64,000 nt of DNA, from the NCBI RefSeq assembly GCF_003217255.1, contig NZ_QJTE01000003.1, positions 476,389 to 540,388 of the forward strand, in the 5' to 3' direction. A program made the translations under genes and the position numbers. Numbering within the stretch: the stretch's first letter is position 1; every line of letters begins with the position of its first letter. The stretch comes from Pseudoroseicyclus aestuarii (GTDB taxonomy: Bacteria > Pseudomonadota > Alphaproteobacteria > Rhodobacterales > Rhodobacteraceae). Below the pieces are notes generated by a model. It saw only the letters and a list, made by a program, of their open reading frames with translations. It was not told the origin of the DNA and did not search any database. Positions 17,381-25,364 of this stretch are shown here, in pieces.

Positions 17381-18340
17381 TCAGCCTTCGAGGGCCTGCG
17401 GCAGCGCCTCGCCCCGGCTCCAGGCGCGGATGTTCTCGAGCGCCATGAGCCCCATCGCCTCGCGCGTCTCGAGCGCGGCGGTGCCGAGGTGCGGCGTCAG
17501 CACCGCGTTCTCCAGCGCCATCAGCGCCTCTGGCACCTCGGGCTCGCGGGCAAAGACGTCGAGGCCGGCGCCGGCGATGGCGCGGCGCTGCAGCGCGTCG
17601 ATCAGCGCCGCCTCGTCGACGATGTCGCCGCGGGCGATGTTGATCAGGAAGCCCGTGGGGCGCATCGCGGCCAGCTCCTCGGCGCCGATCAGGCCGCGCG
17701 TCTCGGGCGTGGCGGGTACGGTGACGACGACGATGTCCGATTCCGCCATCAGCTCGGTCAGGCTGTCGACCTGCAGGGCGGGCAGGGCGGTCCCCTTGAG
17801 CGAGCGGTTGTAGAACAGCACCGGCATGCCGAAGCCGTAGTGGCAGCGCTGGGCGACGGCCTGACCGATGCGGCCCATGCCGACGATGCCGACGGTCTTG
17901 CCGCTGACATGGGTGCCCAGCATCTGCGTCGGGTTCCAGCCCGGCCATTTGCCGGCGCGCACGATCCGCTCCCCCTCGCCGATGCGGCGGCAGGTGGCGA
18001 GGATCAGCGCCATGCCGATATCGGCGGTGGACTCGGTGACCACGTCCGGCGTGTTCGACACCGCGATGCCCTTGGCCCGCGCGGCGGCGACGTCGATGTG
18101 GTTGTAGCCCACGCCGAAGTTCGCCAGCACGCGGGTGCGCGGGCTGTCCACCTGCGCCAGCGCCTCGGCGTTGAAGCGGTCGCCCAGCGTGCAGAGCACG
18201 GCATCATAGTCCCGCAGCGCCTGCGCGGCCTCTTCCTCGGGCAGGAAATGCGCGGCCTCGCGCAGGGTCACGTCGAAGCTTTCGCGGGCGGCCTCGATGA
18301 CCTTCTCCGGGAAATGGCGCGTCAGCAGGATGCGGGTCAT
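17381..18340 (-). CDS. D-2-hydroxyacid dehydrogenase (glyoxylate/hydroxypyruvate reductase type)
   Basis: 319 residues, NAD(P)-dependent D-isomer-specific 2-hydroxyacid dehydrogenase. The cofactor-binding VGIVGMGRIGQAVAQR is in the middle of the protein. Catalytic Arg lies in LINIARGDIVDE, Glu in FAREPEVPEAL, and His in LTPHLGTAA. The N-terminal ANFGVGYNHIDVAAA is the usual substrate-loop region. The pattern resembles GyaR-type glyoxylate reductases, so reduction of glyoxylate or hydroxypyruvate is likely, but the substrate cannot be set from sequence. It overlaps the csaA-like gene by 4 nt (ATGA). Confidence 0.9.
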   Translation of the reverse strand: MTRILLTRHFPEKVIEAARESFDVTLREAAHFLPEEEAAQALRDYDAVLCTLGDRFNAEALAQVDSPRTRVLANFGVGYNHIDVAAARAKGIAVSNTPDVVTESTADIGMALILATCRRIGEGERIVRAGKWPGWNPTQMLGTHVSGKTVGIVGMGRIGQAVAQRCHYGFGMPVLFYNRSLKGTALPALQVDSLTELMAESDIVVVTVPATPETRGLIGAEELAAMRPTGFLINIARGDIVDEAALIDALQRRAIAGAGLDVFAREPEVPEALMALENAVLTPHLGTAALETREAMGLMALENIRAWSRGEALPQALEG

Positions 18341-18687
18341 TGCAGTCGTTCTCCGGGGGCGATGGCGCGGTCGGGGCCGATCAGGGCGATGGCGCCCTGC
18401 GCATCGGCAAGGCCCAGGACCAGCACCTCTGACAGGAAGGGGCCGATCTGGCGCGGCGGCAGGTTGACCACGGCCAGGACCGTGCGGCCCGGCAGATCCT
18501 CTGGCATGTAGTGATCGGTGATCTGCGCCGAGGACCGGCGCTCGCCGATCTCCGGTCCGAAGTCGATCCAGAGCTTGATCGCGGGCTTGCGCGCCTGGGC
18601 AAGGGCCTCGGCCCGCGTGACGCGGCCGGCGCGGATGTCGAGCCTGAGGAAATCCTCGATGCCGATCTGCGGCGCCGGGTCAGCCAC
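18337..18687 (-). CDS. CsaA-like tRNA-binding domain protein
   Basis: 116 residues consisting only of an OB-fold tRNA-binding domain (EMAP/ARM family, CsaA group). Signatures are FLRLDIRAGRV near the start, KPAIKLWIDFGPEIGERRSSAQIT, and VNLPPRQIGPFLSEVLVLG. CsaA in Bacillus is described as a chaperone-like, possibly tRNA-binding protein; the role here is unproven. It is tightly packed between proC (8-nt overlap) and the dehydrogenase (4-nt overlap). Confidence 0.9.
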   Translation of the reverse strand: MADPAPQIGIEDFLRLDIRAGRVTRAEALAQARKPAIKLWIDFGPEIGERRSSAQITDHYMPEDLPGRTVLAVVNLPPRQIGPFLSEVLVLGLADAQGAIALIGPDRAIAPGERLQ

Positions 18688-19489
18688 GCGACAGCTCCCG
18701 GCTGCGCCCTGCGGCGGCGGCGACGGTGCGGCGGACCAGCGGCGGCAGGCCCGCCTCCTCGTCCATCAGCACCTCGAGGCCGGCCTGCGTCGTGCCATTG
18801 GGCGAGGTCACGTTGCGGCGCAGCTGGTCCGGTGCCTCCTGCGCCTGGGCGGCAAGGGCGCCGGCCCCGGCGACGGTCTGCGTCGCGAGCTGCATCGCCA
18901 TCTCGGGCGGCAGCCCCTCGGCCTCGCCGGCGGCGGCGAGGCATTCGATCATGTGAAAGACATAGGCGGGACCGGAGCCGGAGACGCCGGTGACGGCATC
19001 CATCTGCGCCTCGTCCTGCAGCCGCAGGGCGGGGCCGGTCACGCGCATCAGCGCCTCGGTCCGGTCCAGATGCGCCTCGCCGGCGGCGGCATTGCCGATC
19101 ATCGCGCTGATGCCCTGGCCGATGGCAGCGGGGGTGTTCGGCATCACCCGCACGATGGGGGTATCGGCGCCGAAGGCCTCTTCTAGGGTGGCAAGGCTGG
19201 TGCCCGCGGCGATCGAGATCACCAGCGTCCCGCCGCCGCCAAGGCGCGTGACCTGCGGCAGCGCCTCGCCCATCAGCTGCGGCTTCACGGCAAGGATCAG
19301 CACGGCGGGCGCCTCGGGCAGCGGCGCGTTCAGCCTTATGCCCTGAGCAGAGAGCCAGTCGGAGGGGCGGGGGTCGACCACGGTCACGGCCTCGGGCGGC
19401 AGACCGCCGGAGAGCCAGCCCGAGAGCAGCGCGCCGCCCATCTTGCCGCAGCCAAGCAGCACCACGCCGCGTGTCGCCAGATCGTCCAT
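18680..19489 (-). CDS. proC: Pyrroline-5-carboxylate reductase
   Basis: 269 residues. It catalyses the last step of proline synthesis, NAD(P)H reduction of pyrroline-5-carboxylate. The N-terminal VVLLGCGKMGGALLSGWL is the Rossmann motif. VRVMPNTPAAIGQGISAM and the C-terminal VTGVSGSGPAYVF and TSPNGTTQAGLEVL stretches are diagnostic for ProC. The first gene of a compact minus-strand unit proC, csaA-like, dehydrogenase and possibly yihY. Confidence 0.96.
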   Translation of the reverse strand: MDDLATRGVVLLGCGKMGGALLSGWLSGGLPPEAVTVVDPRPSDWLSAQGIRLNAPLPEAPAVLILAVKPQLMGEALPQVTRLGGGGTLVISIAAGTSLATLEEAFGADTPIVRVMPNTPAAIGQGISAMIGNAAAGEAHLDRTEALMRVTGPALRLQDEAQMDAVTGVSGSGPAYVFHMIECLAAAGEAEGLPPEMAMQLATQTVAGAGALAAQAQEAPDQLRRNVTSPNGTTQAGLEVLMDEEAGLPPLVRRTVAAAAGRSRELSRG

Positions 19490-19568
19490 AGCCCGCCTCC
19501 GTCGCTAATCTGCGCGAGGCTAGGGCGGCGGGCGGGAGGGTGCAAGGCGGCGCTTGCGCGCCTCGCGA

Positions 19569-20021
19569 TCAGCGCTTGCGCAGGCGGATGACGACGTCGA
19601 CCTTGGCGATCTCCGCGCCCGCGGGGGGCTGCGGCAGGCGCATGATCTGCAGTTCCTCGGCCGGGGCGTCCGACAAGCGCGCCTCGCCTTCCCAGAAGAA
19701 ATGCGGATGGTCGGTCATGTTGGTGTCGAAGTAGCTCTTGGAGCCGTCGACCGTGATCTCGCGCAGCAGGCCGGCGTCGCAAAAGGCGCGCAGCGTGTTG
19801 TAGACCGTCGCGAGAGAGACCTTCTCGTCGGCACCGCGCGCCGCCTCGAACAGGCTTTCGGCGGTGACGTGGCGATCCTGCCCGTCGCCGACGAGCAGCG
19901 CGGCCAGCGTCACGCGCTGGCGCGTCGGGCGCACGCCCGCATCGCGCAGCCACTGCGTGCCCCGGTCGCTGGGATCTGCGGTCTGGCTGGCCATGGGACT
20001 GGCTGGCGTTTCGATGCTCAT
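19569..20021 (-). CDS. irr: Iron response regulator Irr (Fur family)
   Basis: 150 residues, Fur superfamily. The winged-helix part reads RPTRQRVTLAALLV, HVTAESLFEAA and KVSLATVYNTLRAFCDAGLLREI. The C-terminal DHPHFFWEGE has the histidine cluster. There is no GCPWHD heme regulatory motif, as in other Rhodobacterales Irr. Irr controls heme and iron metabolism genes in alphaproteobacteria. ATG 20021 is preferred: the upstream ATG at 20030 falls in the predicted -10 box, and 19994 would shorten the N terminus. With that promoter the mRNA would be nearly leaderless. Confidence 0.88.
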   Translation of the reverse strand: MSIETPASPMASQTADPSDRGTQWLRDAGVRPTRQRVTLAALLVGDGQDRHVTAESLFEAARGADEKVSLATVYNTLRAFCDAGLLREITVDGSKSYFDTNMTDHPHFFWEGEARLSDAPAEELQIMRLPQPPAGAEIAKVDVVIRLRKR

Positions 20022-20028
20022 GCCATCC

Positions 20029-20057
20029 ATATAAGGCCCCAATGGGTTGAATTTCAA
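20029..20057 (-). promoter_or_regulatory. irr promoter with overlapping palindrome
   Basis: On the minus strand TTGAAA (20057-20052) and TTATAT (20034-20029) are separated by exactly 17 nt, a good sigma70-like pair. A perfect 11-bp dyad TTGAA-T-TTCAA (20047-20057, plus strand) covers the -35 box. It could be an autoregulatory Irr/Fur-type operator; that part is inference. Confidence 0.55.
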
Positions 20058-20176
20058 TGGCTGCCTACAGGCGATCGGACCGCGCCCGCAGCGGGCGCCG
20101 GGCTTGCCCTGCCGCGGGAGCGGATGATAGGAGCCACCATCGCAGAACAATCGTCAATGCAGGGGCAATCCGCGCG

Positions 20177-20689
20177 ATGGCAGAGTATCCGACAAGTTTT
20201 GACAAAGACGCGTTGCTGAAATGCGCCCGCGGAGAGCTCTTCGGCCCCGGCAACGCGCAGCTTCCCGAGCCGCCGATGCTGATGATGGACCGGATTACCG
20301 ACATCAGCGGCGACGGCGGCGAGAACGGCAAGGGCCATGTGCTGGCCGAGCTCGACATCAATCCGGACCTCTGGTTCTTCCCCTGCCACTTCCCAGGCAA
20401 CCCGGTGATGCCGGGCTGCCTGATGCTGGACGGGCTGTGGCAGCTGACCGGCTTCAACCTCGGCTGGCGCGGCTGGCAGGGGCAGGGCTTTGCCCTTGGC
20501 TGCGGCGAGGTGAAGCTGACCGGGATGATCCGGCCCGACCGCAAGCTGGTGACCTACCACATCGACTTCACCCGCGTGATCGACCGCCGGCTGAAGATGG
20601 GCGTCGCCAATGGCCGGGTCGAGGCTGACGGCGAAACTGTCTGCGAAGTCAAGGACATGAAGGTCGGCCTCGCCACCGCCGAGAGCTGA
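20177..20689 (+). CDS. fabA: 3-hydroxydecanoyl-ACP dehydratase/isomerase
   Basis: 170 residues. FabA dehydrates 3-hydroxydecanoyl-ACP and isomerises trans-2 to cis-3-decenoyl-ACP, the branch point to unsaturated fatty acids. The hot-dog fold catalytic His71 is in [14 protein letters not shown], and Asp85 in [13 protein letters not shown] 20177 ([14 protein letters not shown]) matches the family start. First gene of fabA-fabB-fabI, divergent from irr, an arrangement typical of Rhodobacterales. Confidence 0.97.
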   Translation: MAEYPTSFDKDALLKCARGELFGPGNAQLPEPPMLMMDRITDISGDGGENGKGHVLAELDINPDLWFFPCHFPGNPVMPGCLMLDGLWQLTGFNLGWRGWQGQGFALGCGEVKLTGMIRPDRKLVTYHIDFTRVIDRRLKMGVANGRVEADGETVCEVKDMKVGLATAES

Positions 20690-20724
20690 GGCCACCCGTA
20701 ACACCATCAGGACAGGGGGACGCC

Positions 20725-21954
20725 ATGCGCCGCGTCGTCGTCACCGGGCTGGGAGTCGTCTCGCCCATCGGAAACAATGCCGCAGAGGTGGATGCCGCCC
20801 TGCGCGCCGGCCGCTCGGGCATCGAGCGGTCCGAGGAAATGGCCGAGCACGGCTTTCGCAGCCAAGTCGCCGGCACGCTGAAGATCGACCCCGCCGAGCA
20901 CATCGAGAAGCGCACCATGCGCTTCATGGGGCCGGGCGCCGCCTATGCCTATCTCGCGATGAAGGAGGCGATCGCCGACGCCGGCCTCGACGAGGCCGCG
21001 ATCAGCGATCCGCGCACCGGTCTGATCGCCGGCTCGGGCGGGCCCTCGACCTCGAACCTCTTCGCCGCGCATCAGACCGTGCTGAAGACCGGCAGCCCGA
21101 AGCGGATCGGCCCGCTCATGGTGCCGCGGGGCATGTCCTCGACCGTCAGCGCGAACCTCGCCACGGCCTTCAAGATCAAGGGGATCAACTACTCGATCAC
21201 CTCGGCCTGCTCGACCTCGCTGCATTGCATCGGCTCTGCCTCTGAGCAGATCATGATGGGCAAGCAGGACGTGATGTTCGCCGGCGGCGGCGAGGAGCTG
21301 GACTGGACGCTGTCCTGCCTCTTCGACGCGATGGGCGCGATGAGCAGCAAGTACAACGACACGCCGCAGACGGCCTCGCGCGCCTTCGACGCGGGCCGCG
21401 ACGGCTTCGTCATCGCGGGCGGCGGCGGCATGGTCGTGCTCGAGGAGCTGGAGCATGCCAAGGCGCGCGGCGCCAACATCATCGCCGAGGTGACGGGCTT
21501 TGCCGCGACCTCGGACGGGCATGACATGGTCGCGCCGAGCGGCGAGGGCGGCGAGCGGGCGATGCAGCTGGCGCTGCAGACGCTGCCCGAGGGCCGGCAG
21601 GTCGGCTACATCAACGCGCATGGCACCTCGACCCCGGTCGGCGATGTCGGCGAGGTCGAGGCCGTGCGCCGCGTCTTCGGCGAGGGGCAGACCCCGCCGA
21701 TCAGCTCGACCAAGTCGATGACGGGCCATGCCCAGGGCGCCGCCGGCGCGCTGGAGGCCGTCTTCAGCCTGCTGATGCTGAAGGGCGACTACATCGCCCC
21801 CTCGATCAACGTCGAGACGCTGGCCGAGGGCCTGCACGAAGGCGAGATCGCCACCAGCCTCGTCGAGAAAGCCGGCCTCGACACGGTGATGACCAACAGC
21901 TTCGGCTTCGGAGGGACGAACGGCTCCATGCTGCTCTCCCGCTACCAGGGGTAG
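20725..21954 (+). CDS. fabB: 3-oxoacyl-ACP synthase I
   Basis: 409 residues, beta-ketoacyl-ACP synthase that elongates fatty acids including the FabA product. Catalytic Cys162 is in [13 protein letters not shown], with the two histidines in [13 protein letters not shown] and [12 protein letters not shown]. The C-terminal [13 protein letters not shown] glycine-rich motif is present. It lies 35 nt after fabA with GACAGGGGGACG before the ATG. Confidence 0.97.
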   Translation: MRRVVVTGLGVVSPIGNNAAEVDAALRAGRSGIERSEEMAEHGFRSQVAGTLKIDPAEHIEKRTMRFMGPGAAYAYLAMKEAIADAGLDEAAISDPRTGLIAGSGGPSTSNLFAAHQTVLKTGSPKRIGPLMVPRGMSSTVSANLATAFKIKGINYSITSACSTSLHCIGSASEQIMMGKQDVMFAGGGEELDWTLSCLFDAMGAMSSKYNDTPQTASRAFDAGRDGFVIAGGGGMVVLEELEHAKARGANIIAEVTGFAATSDGHDMVAPSGEGGERAMQLALQTLPEGRQVGYINAHGTSTPVGDVGEVEAVRRVFGEGQTPPISSTKSMTGHAQGAAGALEAVFSLLMLKGDYIAPSINVETLAEGLHEGEIATSLVEKAGLDTVMTNSFGFGGTNGSMLLSRYQG

Positions 21955-21963
21955 GATGCGGCG

Positions 21964-22752
21964 ATGACGATTTCTCTCGAGGGCAAACGTGGCCTGGTGA
22001 TGGGGGTCGCCAACGACCATTCCATCGCATGGGGCATCGCCAAGGCCATGCACGAGGCCGGTGCCGAGCTGGCCTTCACCTATCAGGGCGCGCAGTTCGG
22101 CAAGCGGGTGCAGCCGCTGGTGGCGCAGCTGGGCAGTGACTTCCTGCTGGATGTGGACGTTACCAACGACGAGAGCCTTGACGCCGCCTTCGCCGAGATC
22201 GAGCGGCGCTGGGGCAAGCTGGACTTCGTCGTCCATGCCATCGCCTATTCCAACAAGGACGAGCTGACGGGCCGGTTCATCAACACCAGCCGCGACAACT
22301 TCCGCCATTCGCTGACGATCTCCTGCTACAGCCTGATAGACGTGGCGCGGCGGGCGATGCCGCTGATGACCGACGGCGGCACCATCCTGACGCTGACCTA
22401 CCAGGGGTCGAACCGCGTCACGCCCTTCTACAACGTCATGGGCGTGGCCAAGGCGGCGCTGGAATCGACGGTGCGTTACCTCGCCAACGACCTTGGGCCG
22501 CAGGGCATCCGCGTGAACGCGATCAGCCCCGGCCCGATGAAGACGCTGGCCGGCGCGGCCATCGGCGGCGCCCGCCGCACCTTCAAGCACACGGCCGACA
22601 ATGCGCCGCTGCGGGCGAACGCCACGCTGCCGGCGATCGGCGGGACGGCGGTCTACCTCGCCTCGGACGCGGGCGCCTGCACCACGGGTGAAGTCCTGAA
22701 GGTGGACGGCGGCTACCATGTCCTCGGGATGCCGCAGGCCGAGAACCTCTGA
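21964..22752 (+). CDS. fabI: Enoyl-ACP reductase FabI
   Basis: 262 residues, NADH-dependent enoyl-ACP reductase of the short-chain dehydrogenase family, the last step of each fatty acid elongation cycle and the target of triclosan. The modified cofactor motif GVANDHSIAWGIA is near the N terminus. The active-site residues Tyr146, Tyr156 and Lys163 are in LTYQGSN and YNVMGVAKAALE. It follows fabB by 9 nt. A strong hairpin with T-run ends the operon at 22795-22824. Confidence 0.97.
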   Translation: MTISLEGKRGLVMGVANDHSIAWGIAKAMHEAGAELAFTYQGAQFGKRVQPLVAQLGSDFLLDVDVTNDESLDAAFAEIERRWGKLDFVVHAIAYSNKDELTGRFINTSRDNFRHSLTISCYSLIDVARRAMPLMTDGGTILTLTYQGSNRVTPFYNVMGVAKAALESTVRYLANDLGPQGIRVNAISPGPMKTLAGAAIGGARRTFKHTADNAPLRANATLPAIGGTAVYLASDAGACTTGEVLKVDGGYHVLGMPQAENL

Positions 22753-22794
22753 TCCGGCCGCGCGGGCCTGCGGCCCGCACGGGCCCTGCATGCA

Positions 22795-22824
22795 AAAAAG
22801 GCGCGGCCGAGGCCGCGCCTTTTT
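22795..22824. terminator. Bidirectional intrinsic terminator (fabI / FKBP)
   Basis: AAAAAGGCGCGGCC-GA-GGCCGCGCCTTTTT-type perfect 14-bp dyad, flanked by A-run on one side and T-run on the other. It lies between the convergent fabI and FKBP genes, so it can end both transcripts. Confidence 0.93.
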
Positions 22825-22869
22825 CGTGTCTTGCGGTCGGGGCAGGCGCGGGGCGCCTGCCCGGCGCGA

Positions 22870-23304
22870 TCAGCCGGCTTCGGCGACCTCGACAACCTCG
22901 ACCTTGAAGGTCAGGTCCTTGCCCGCGAGGGGGTGGTTGGCGTCGAGCACGACCTCTTCGTCGGTCACTTCGACGACGGTCACCGGGATGACCTGGCCCT
23001 GCGGCGTCTGCATCTGCAGGCGGGTGCCGGCCTCGAGCGGGATGTTGTCGGGCACCTGGCCGCGCGGCACGGACTGGCGCGCGGAGGGATCGACATCGCC
23101 GTAGGCCTGATCCTTGGGGATATCCACGGTCTTGCTCTCGCCGACTTCCATGCCGGAGACGGCGGCGTCGAGGCCGGGGATGATCTGGCCTGAGCCGACC
23201 TGGAATTCCAGAGGCTCGCGGCCTTCGCTGGAATCGAAGGTCTCGCCTTCGGTGGTGCCGGTGTAGTGGATGCGCACGGTGTCGCCCTGCTTGACTTGCG
23301 TCAT
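22870..23304 (-). CDS. FKBP-type peptidyl-prolyl isomerase (SlyD-like)
   Basis: 144 residues. The N-terminal VKQGDTVRIHYTGTTEGETFDSS and GQIIPGLDAAVSGMEVGES segments are the FKBP fold. They are followed by an insert-in-flap-like region (AYGDVDPSARQSVPRGQVP) and VVLDANHPLAGKDLTFKVEVVEV, the pattern of SlyD/FkpB-type isomerases with chaperone activity. The metal-binding His-rich tail of E. coli SlyD is absent. ATG 23304 follows GAGGAG. Located in the cytoplasm by lack of a signal peptide. Confidence 0.92.
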   Translation of the reverse strand: MTQVKQGDTVRIHYTGTTEGETFDSSEGREPLEFQVGSGQIIPGLDAAVSGMEVGESKTVDIPKDQAYGDVDPSARQSVPRGQVPDNIPLEAGTRLQMQTPQGQVIPVTVVEVTDEEVVLDANHPLAGKDLTFKVEVVEVAEAG

Positions 23305-23509
23305 GAGATGCTCCTCTCGTGTGTGTGTCAGTCTTGGTGAATTTAAAAAGACCGCTGACTGCGGCCCTTCTCGTTGCTTCGAGACACAATGTAGGGGCTT
23401 GGATCCGAATTGCAAACGGGTCGCAGGCAAATCGGTGCCTCCGCGCCTTTCGGTCACCCCGCCCGCATGCCACTCTCGCGGCCGAGACCCGCCGCGCAGG
23501 AGAGACCGC

Positions 23510-24496
23510 ATGACCGCCCAGACCGCCCCCGATATCGCGATGATCCGCGCCGCGCAGGCCCGCATCGGTGGCCGGCTGCGCCGCACGCCGCTGCTCTGGT
23601 CGCCGGGCCTCGATGCGATCGCGGGGCGCCGCGTGCTGGTGAAGGCGGAATCGCTGCAGTTGACGGGCAGCTTCAAGGCGCGCGGCGGCTGGTCCGCGAT
23701 CTCGGCTCTGACGCCCGAGGCGCGGGCGGCGGGGGTTCTGGCCTTCTCCTCGGGGAACCACGCGCAGGGGGTGGCCTATGCCGCGCGGGAGCATGGCATC
23801 CCGGCGGTGATCCTGATGCCGCGCGACGCACCCGAGGCGAAGGTCGAGAACACCCGCGCGCTGGGCGCCGAGGTGGTTCTCTTCGACCGCGCGACGGACG
23901 ACCGCGATGCGCTGGGAGCGGCGCTGGCGCAGGAGCGCGGGCTGACGCTGGTCCGGCCCTTCGACGATCCGCAGGTGATCGCGGGGCAGGGGACCGCCGG
24001 CCTCGAGATCGCGGAGCAGGCCGCCGAGGCGGGGGTGCGCGAAGCCGATGTGCTGGTCTGCTGCGGTGGCGGCGGGCTGACCAGCGGCGTGGCCCTCGCG
24101 CTCGAGGCGGAGGCGCCGGGGATGCGGGTGCACCCGGTCGAGCCGGAGGGCTTCGACGATGCCGCCCGCTCGCTCGCCTCGGGGCGGATCGAGCGCAACG
24201 CGCGGCTCACGGGGTCGATCTGCGATGCGATCATCACGCCCGAGCCCGGGCAGGTGACCTTCCCGATCCTCAAGCGGCTGTGCCATCCGGGGCTGGTGGT
24301 CAGCGACACCGAAGCCATGGCCGCCATGGCCGCGGCCTTTCGCCACCTGCGCCTCGTGCTCGAGCCGGGCGGCGCCGTCGCACTGGCCGCCGCGCTGTTC
24401 CGGCCCGAGGCGGTGACGGGCGAGGCGGTGATCTGCCTCGCCTCCGGCGGCAATGTCGACGCCCGCCGCTTCGCCGAGGCGATCACGCGGGGCTGA
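23510..24496 (+). CDS. Threonine/serine dehydratase, PLP-dependent (no ACT domain)
   Basis: 328 residues of the tryptophan synthase beta-like PLP family. The cofactor lysine is Lys56 in LTGSFKARGG. Other marks are FSSGNHAQGVAYAA, the phosphate-binding CCGGGGLTSGVAL, and ILEPGG-like VLEPGGAVALAAAL near the C terminus. With only the catalytic domain and no regulatory ACT domain it resembles catabolic threonine ammonia-lyase or serine dehydratase/racemase types. The exact substrate (threonine, serine or a hydroxyaspartate) is not decided by sequence. Confidence 0.88.
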   Translation: MTAQTAPDIAMIRAAQARIGGRLRRTPLLWSPGLDAIAGRRVLVKAESLQLTGSFKARGGWSAISALTPEARAAGVLAFSSGNHAQGVAYAAREHGIPAVILMPRDAPEAKVENTRALGAEVVLFDRATDDRDALGAALAQERGLTLVRPFDDPQVIAGQGTAGLEIAEQAAEAGVREADVLVCCGGGGLTSGVALALEAEAPGMRVHPVEPEGFDDAARSLASGRIERNARLTGSICDAIITPEPGQVTFPILKRLCHPGLVVSDTEAMAAMAAAFRHLRLVLEPGGAVALAAALFRPEAVTGEAVICLASGGNVDARRFAEAITRG

Positions 24497-24580
24497 GGGG
24501 GCGCAGGATGCGCGCCGGTGGGCGGGTCGCGGGCAGGCAGGATCGGCGCCGGGGGGCGGCGCGGGCCCGGGGCGGGGGAG

Positions 24581-24610
24581 CCTCCGGCGGGGATATTTTC
24601 AAAGAGAAGA
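24581..24610 (-). repeat. Dispersed 30-bp intergenic element, copy 2
   Basis: Exact reverse complement of 5101-5130 and 41061-41090. Read on the minus strand it begins 24 nt after the stop of the GNAT gene. A GCGCCG-GGGGG-CGGCGC dyad at 24546-24562 lies further downstream on that strand. Confidence 0.9.
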
Positions 24611-24633
24611 AAGACGGCGCGGGGGCCGAGCGC

Positions 24634-25362
24634 TCAGGGCCCCAGGGCGGGATCGCGGGCGGCGAGGATCGGGGCGGTGAGCGCCGAGAGCGCGTGTTTC
24701 TGCCGGCCAGCGGCGTCGAAGTTTCCGGGCGCGAGCCAGGCGTCGTGGGCCGCGCGCAGGGCCGGCCAGTCGCCGTCCACGGCGGCGAACCAGGCGGTGT
24801 CGCGGTTGTGGCCCTTCAGGACCATGGCCTGGCGGAAGGTGCCCTCGTAGCTGAAGCCGAGGCGCTGCGCGGCCCGGCGCGAAGGCAGGTTCAGCGCGTT
24901 GCATTTCCACTCGTAGCGGCGGTAGCCGGCCTCGAAAGCCCAGCGCATCATCAGGGCCATGGCCTCGGTCGTGGCGGGGCTGCGCTGGATCGCGGGGGAG
25001 AAGACCAGCCCGCCGACCTCGATGCTGCCAGCTTCGGGCGCGATGTGCAGCCAGGCGGCGAGGCCCTGCGCCCGTCCCGTCGCCGGATCGCAGAGGGCGT
25101 AGAAGACCGGGTCGGCGGCGCCCGCGGCCTCCTCGGCCCAGGCGCGGAAGGCCGCGGCATCTTCAGGCGGCAGGATCGGCAGGTAATCGAAGAGGTCCGG
25201 CCGGCCCGCGAAACCCTCGTGCAGGGCCACAGCGTGCCGAGCGGGATCCAGCGGCTCGAGCCGCACGAAGCGCCCGGTCAGGACTGTCCCCGCCGGCCCG
25301 GGTAAGGGGCGCGGCGGCGGGGTCCAGTTCGGGACCGGCGTGCCGAGCGAGCGCGCCTCCAC
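24634..25362 (-). CDS. GNAT family N-acetyltransferase (RimJ/RimL type)
   Basis: 242 residues. An acetyltransferase fold of the RimJ/RimL/Acetyltransf_3 group: VLTGRFVRLEPLDPARH near the start, IEVGGLVFSPAIQRSPATTEAM, RRYEWKCNALNLPSRRAAQRLGF and FSYEGTFRQAMVLKGHNRDT. The RSPATTEAM and NLPSRRAAQRLGF parts match the acetyl-CoA-binding and C-terminal motifs. Substrate unknown. The start is GTG 25362, only 2 nt after the tamB stop, so translation is probably coupled to tamB. Confidence 0.9.
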   Translation of the reverse strand: MEARSLGTPVPNWTPPPRPLPGPAGTVLTGRFVRLEPLDPARHAVALHEGFAGRPDLFDYLPILPPEDAAAFRAWAEEAAGAADPVFYALCDPATGRAQGLAAWLHIAPEAGSIEVGGLVFSPAIQRSPATTEAMALMMRWAFEAGYRRYEWKCNALNLPSRRAAQRLGFSYEGTFRQAMVLKGHNRDTAWFAAVDGDWPALRAAHDAWLAPGNFDAAGRQKHALSALTAPILAARDPALGP

Positions 25363-25364
25363 GA

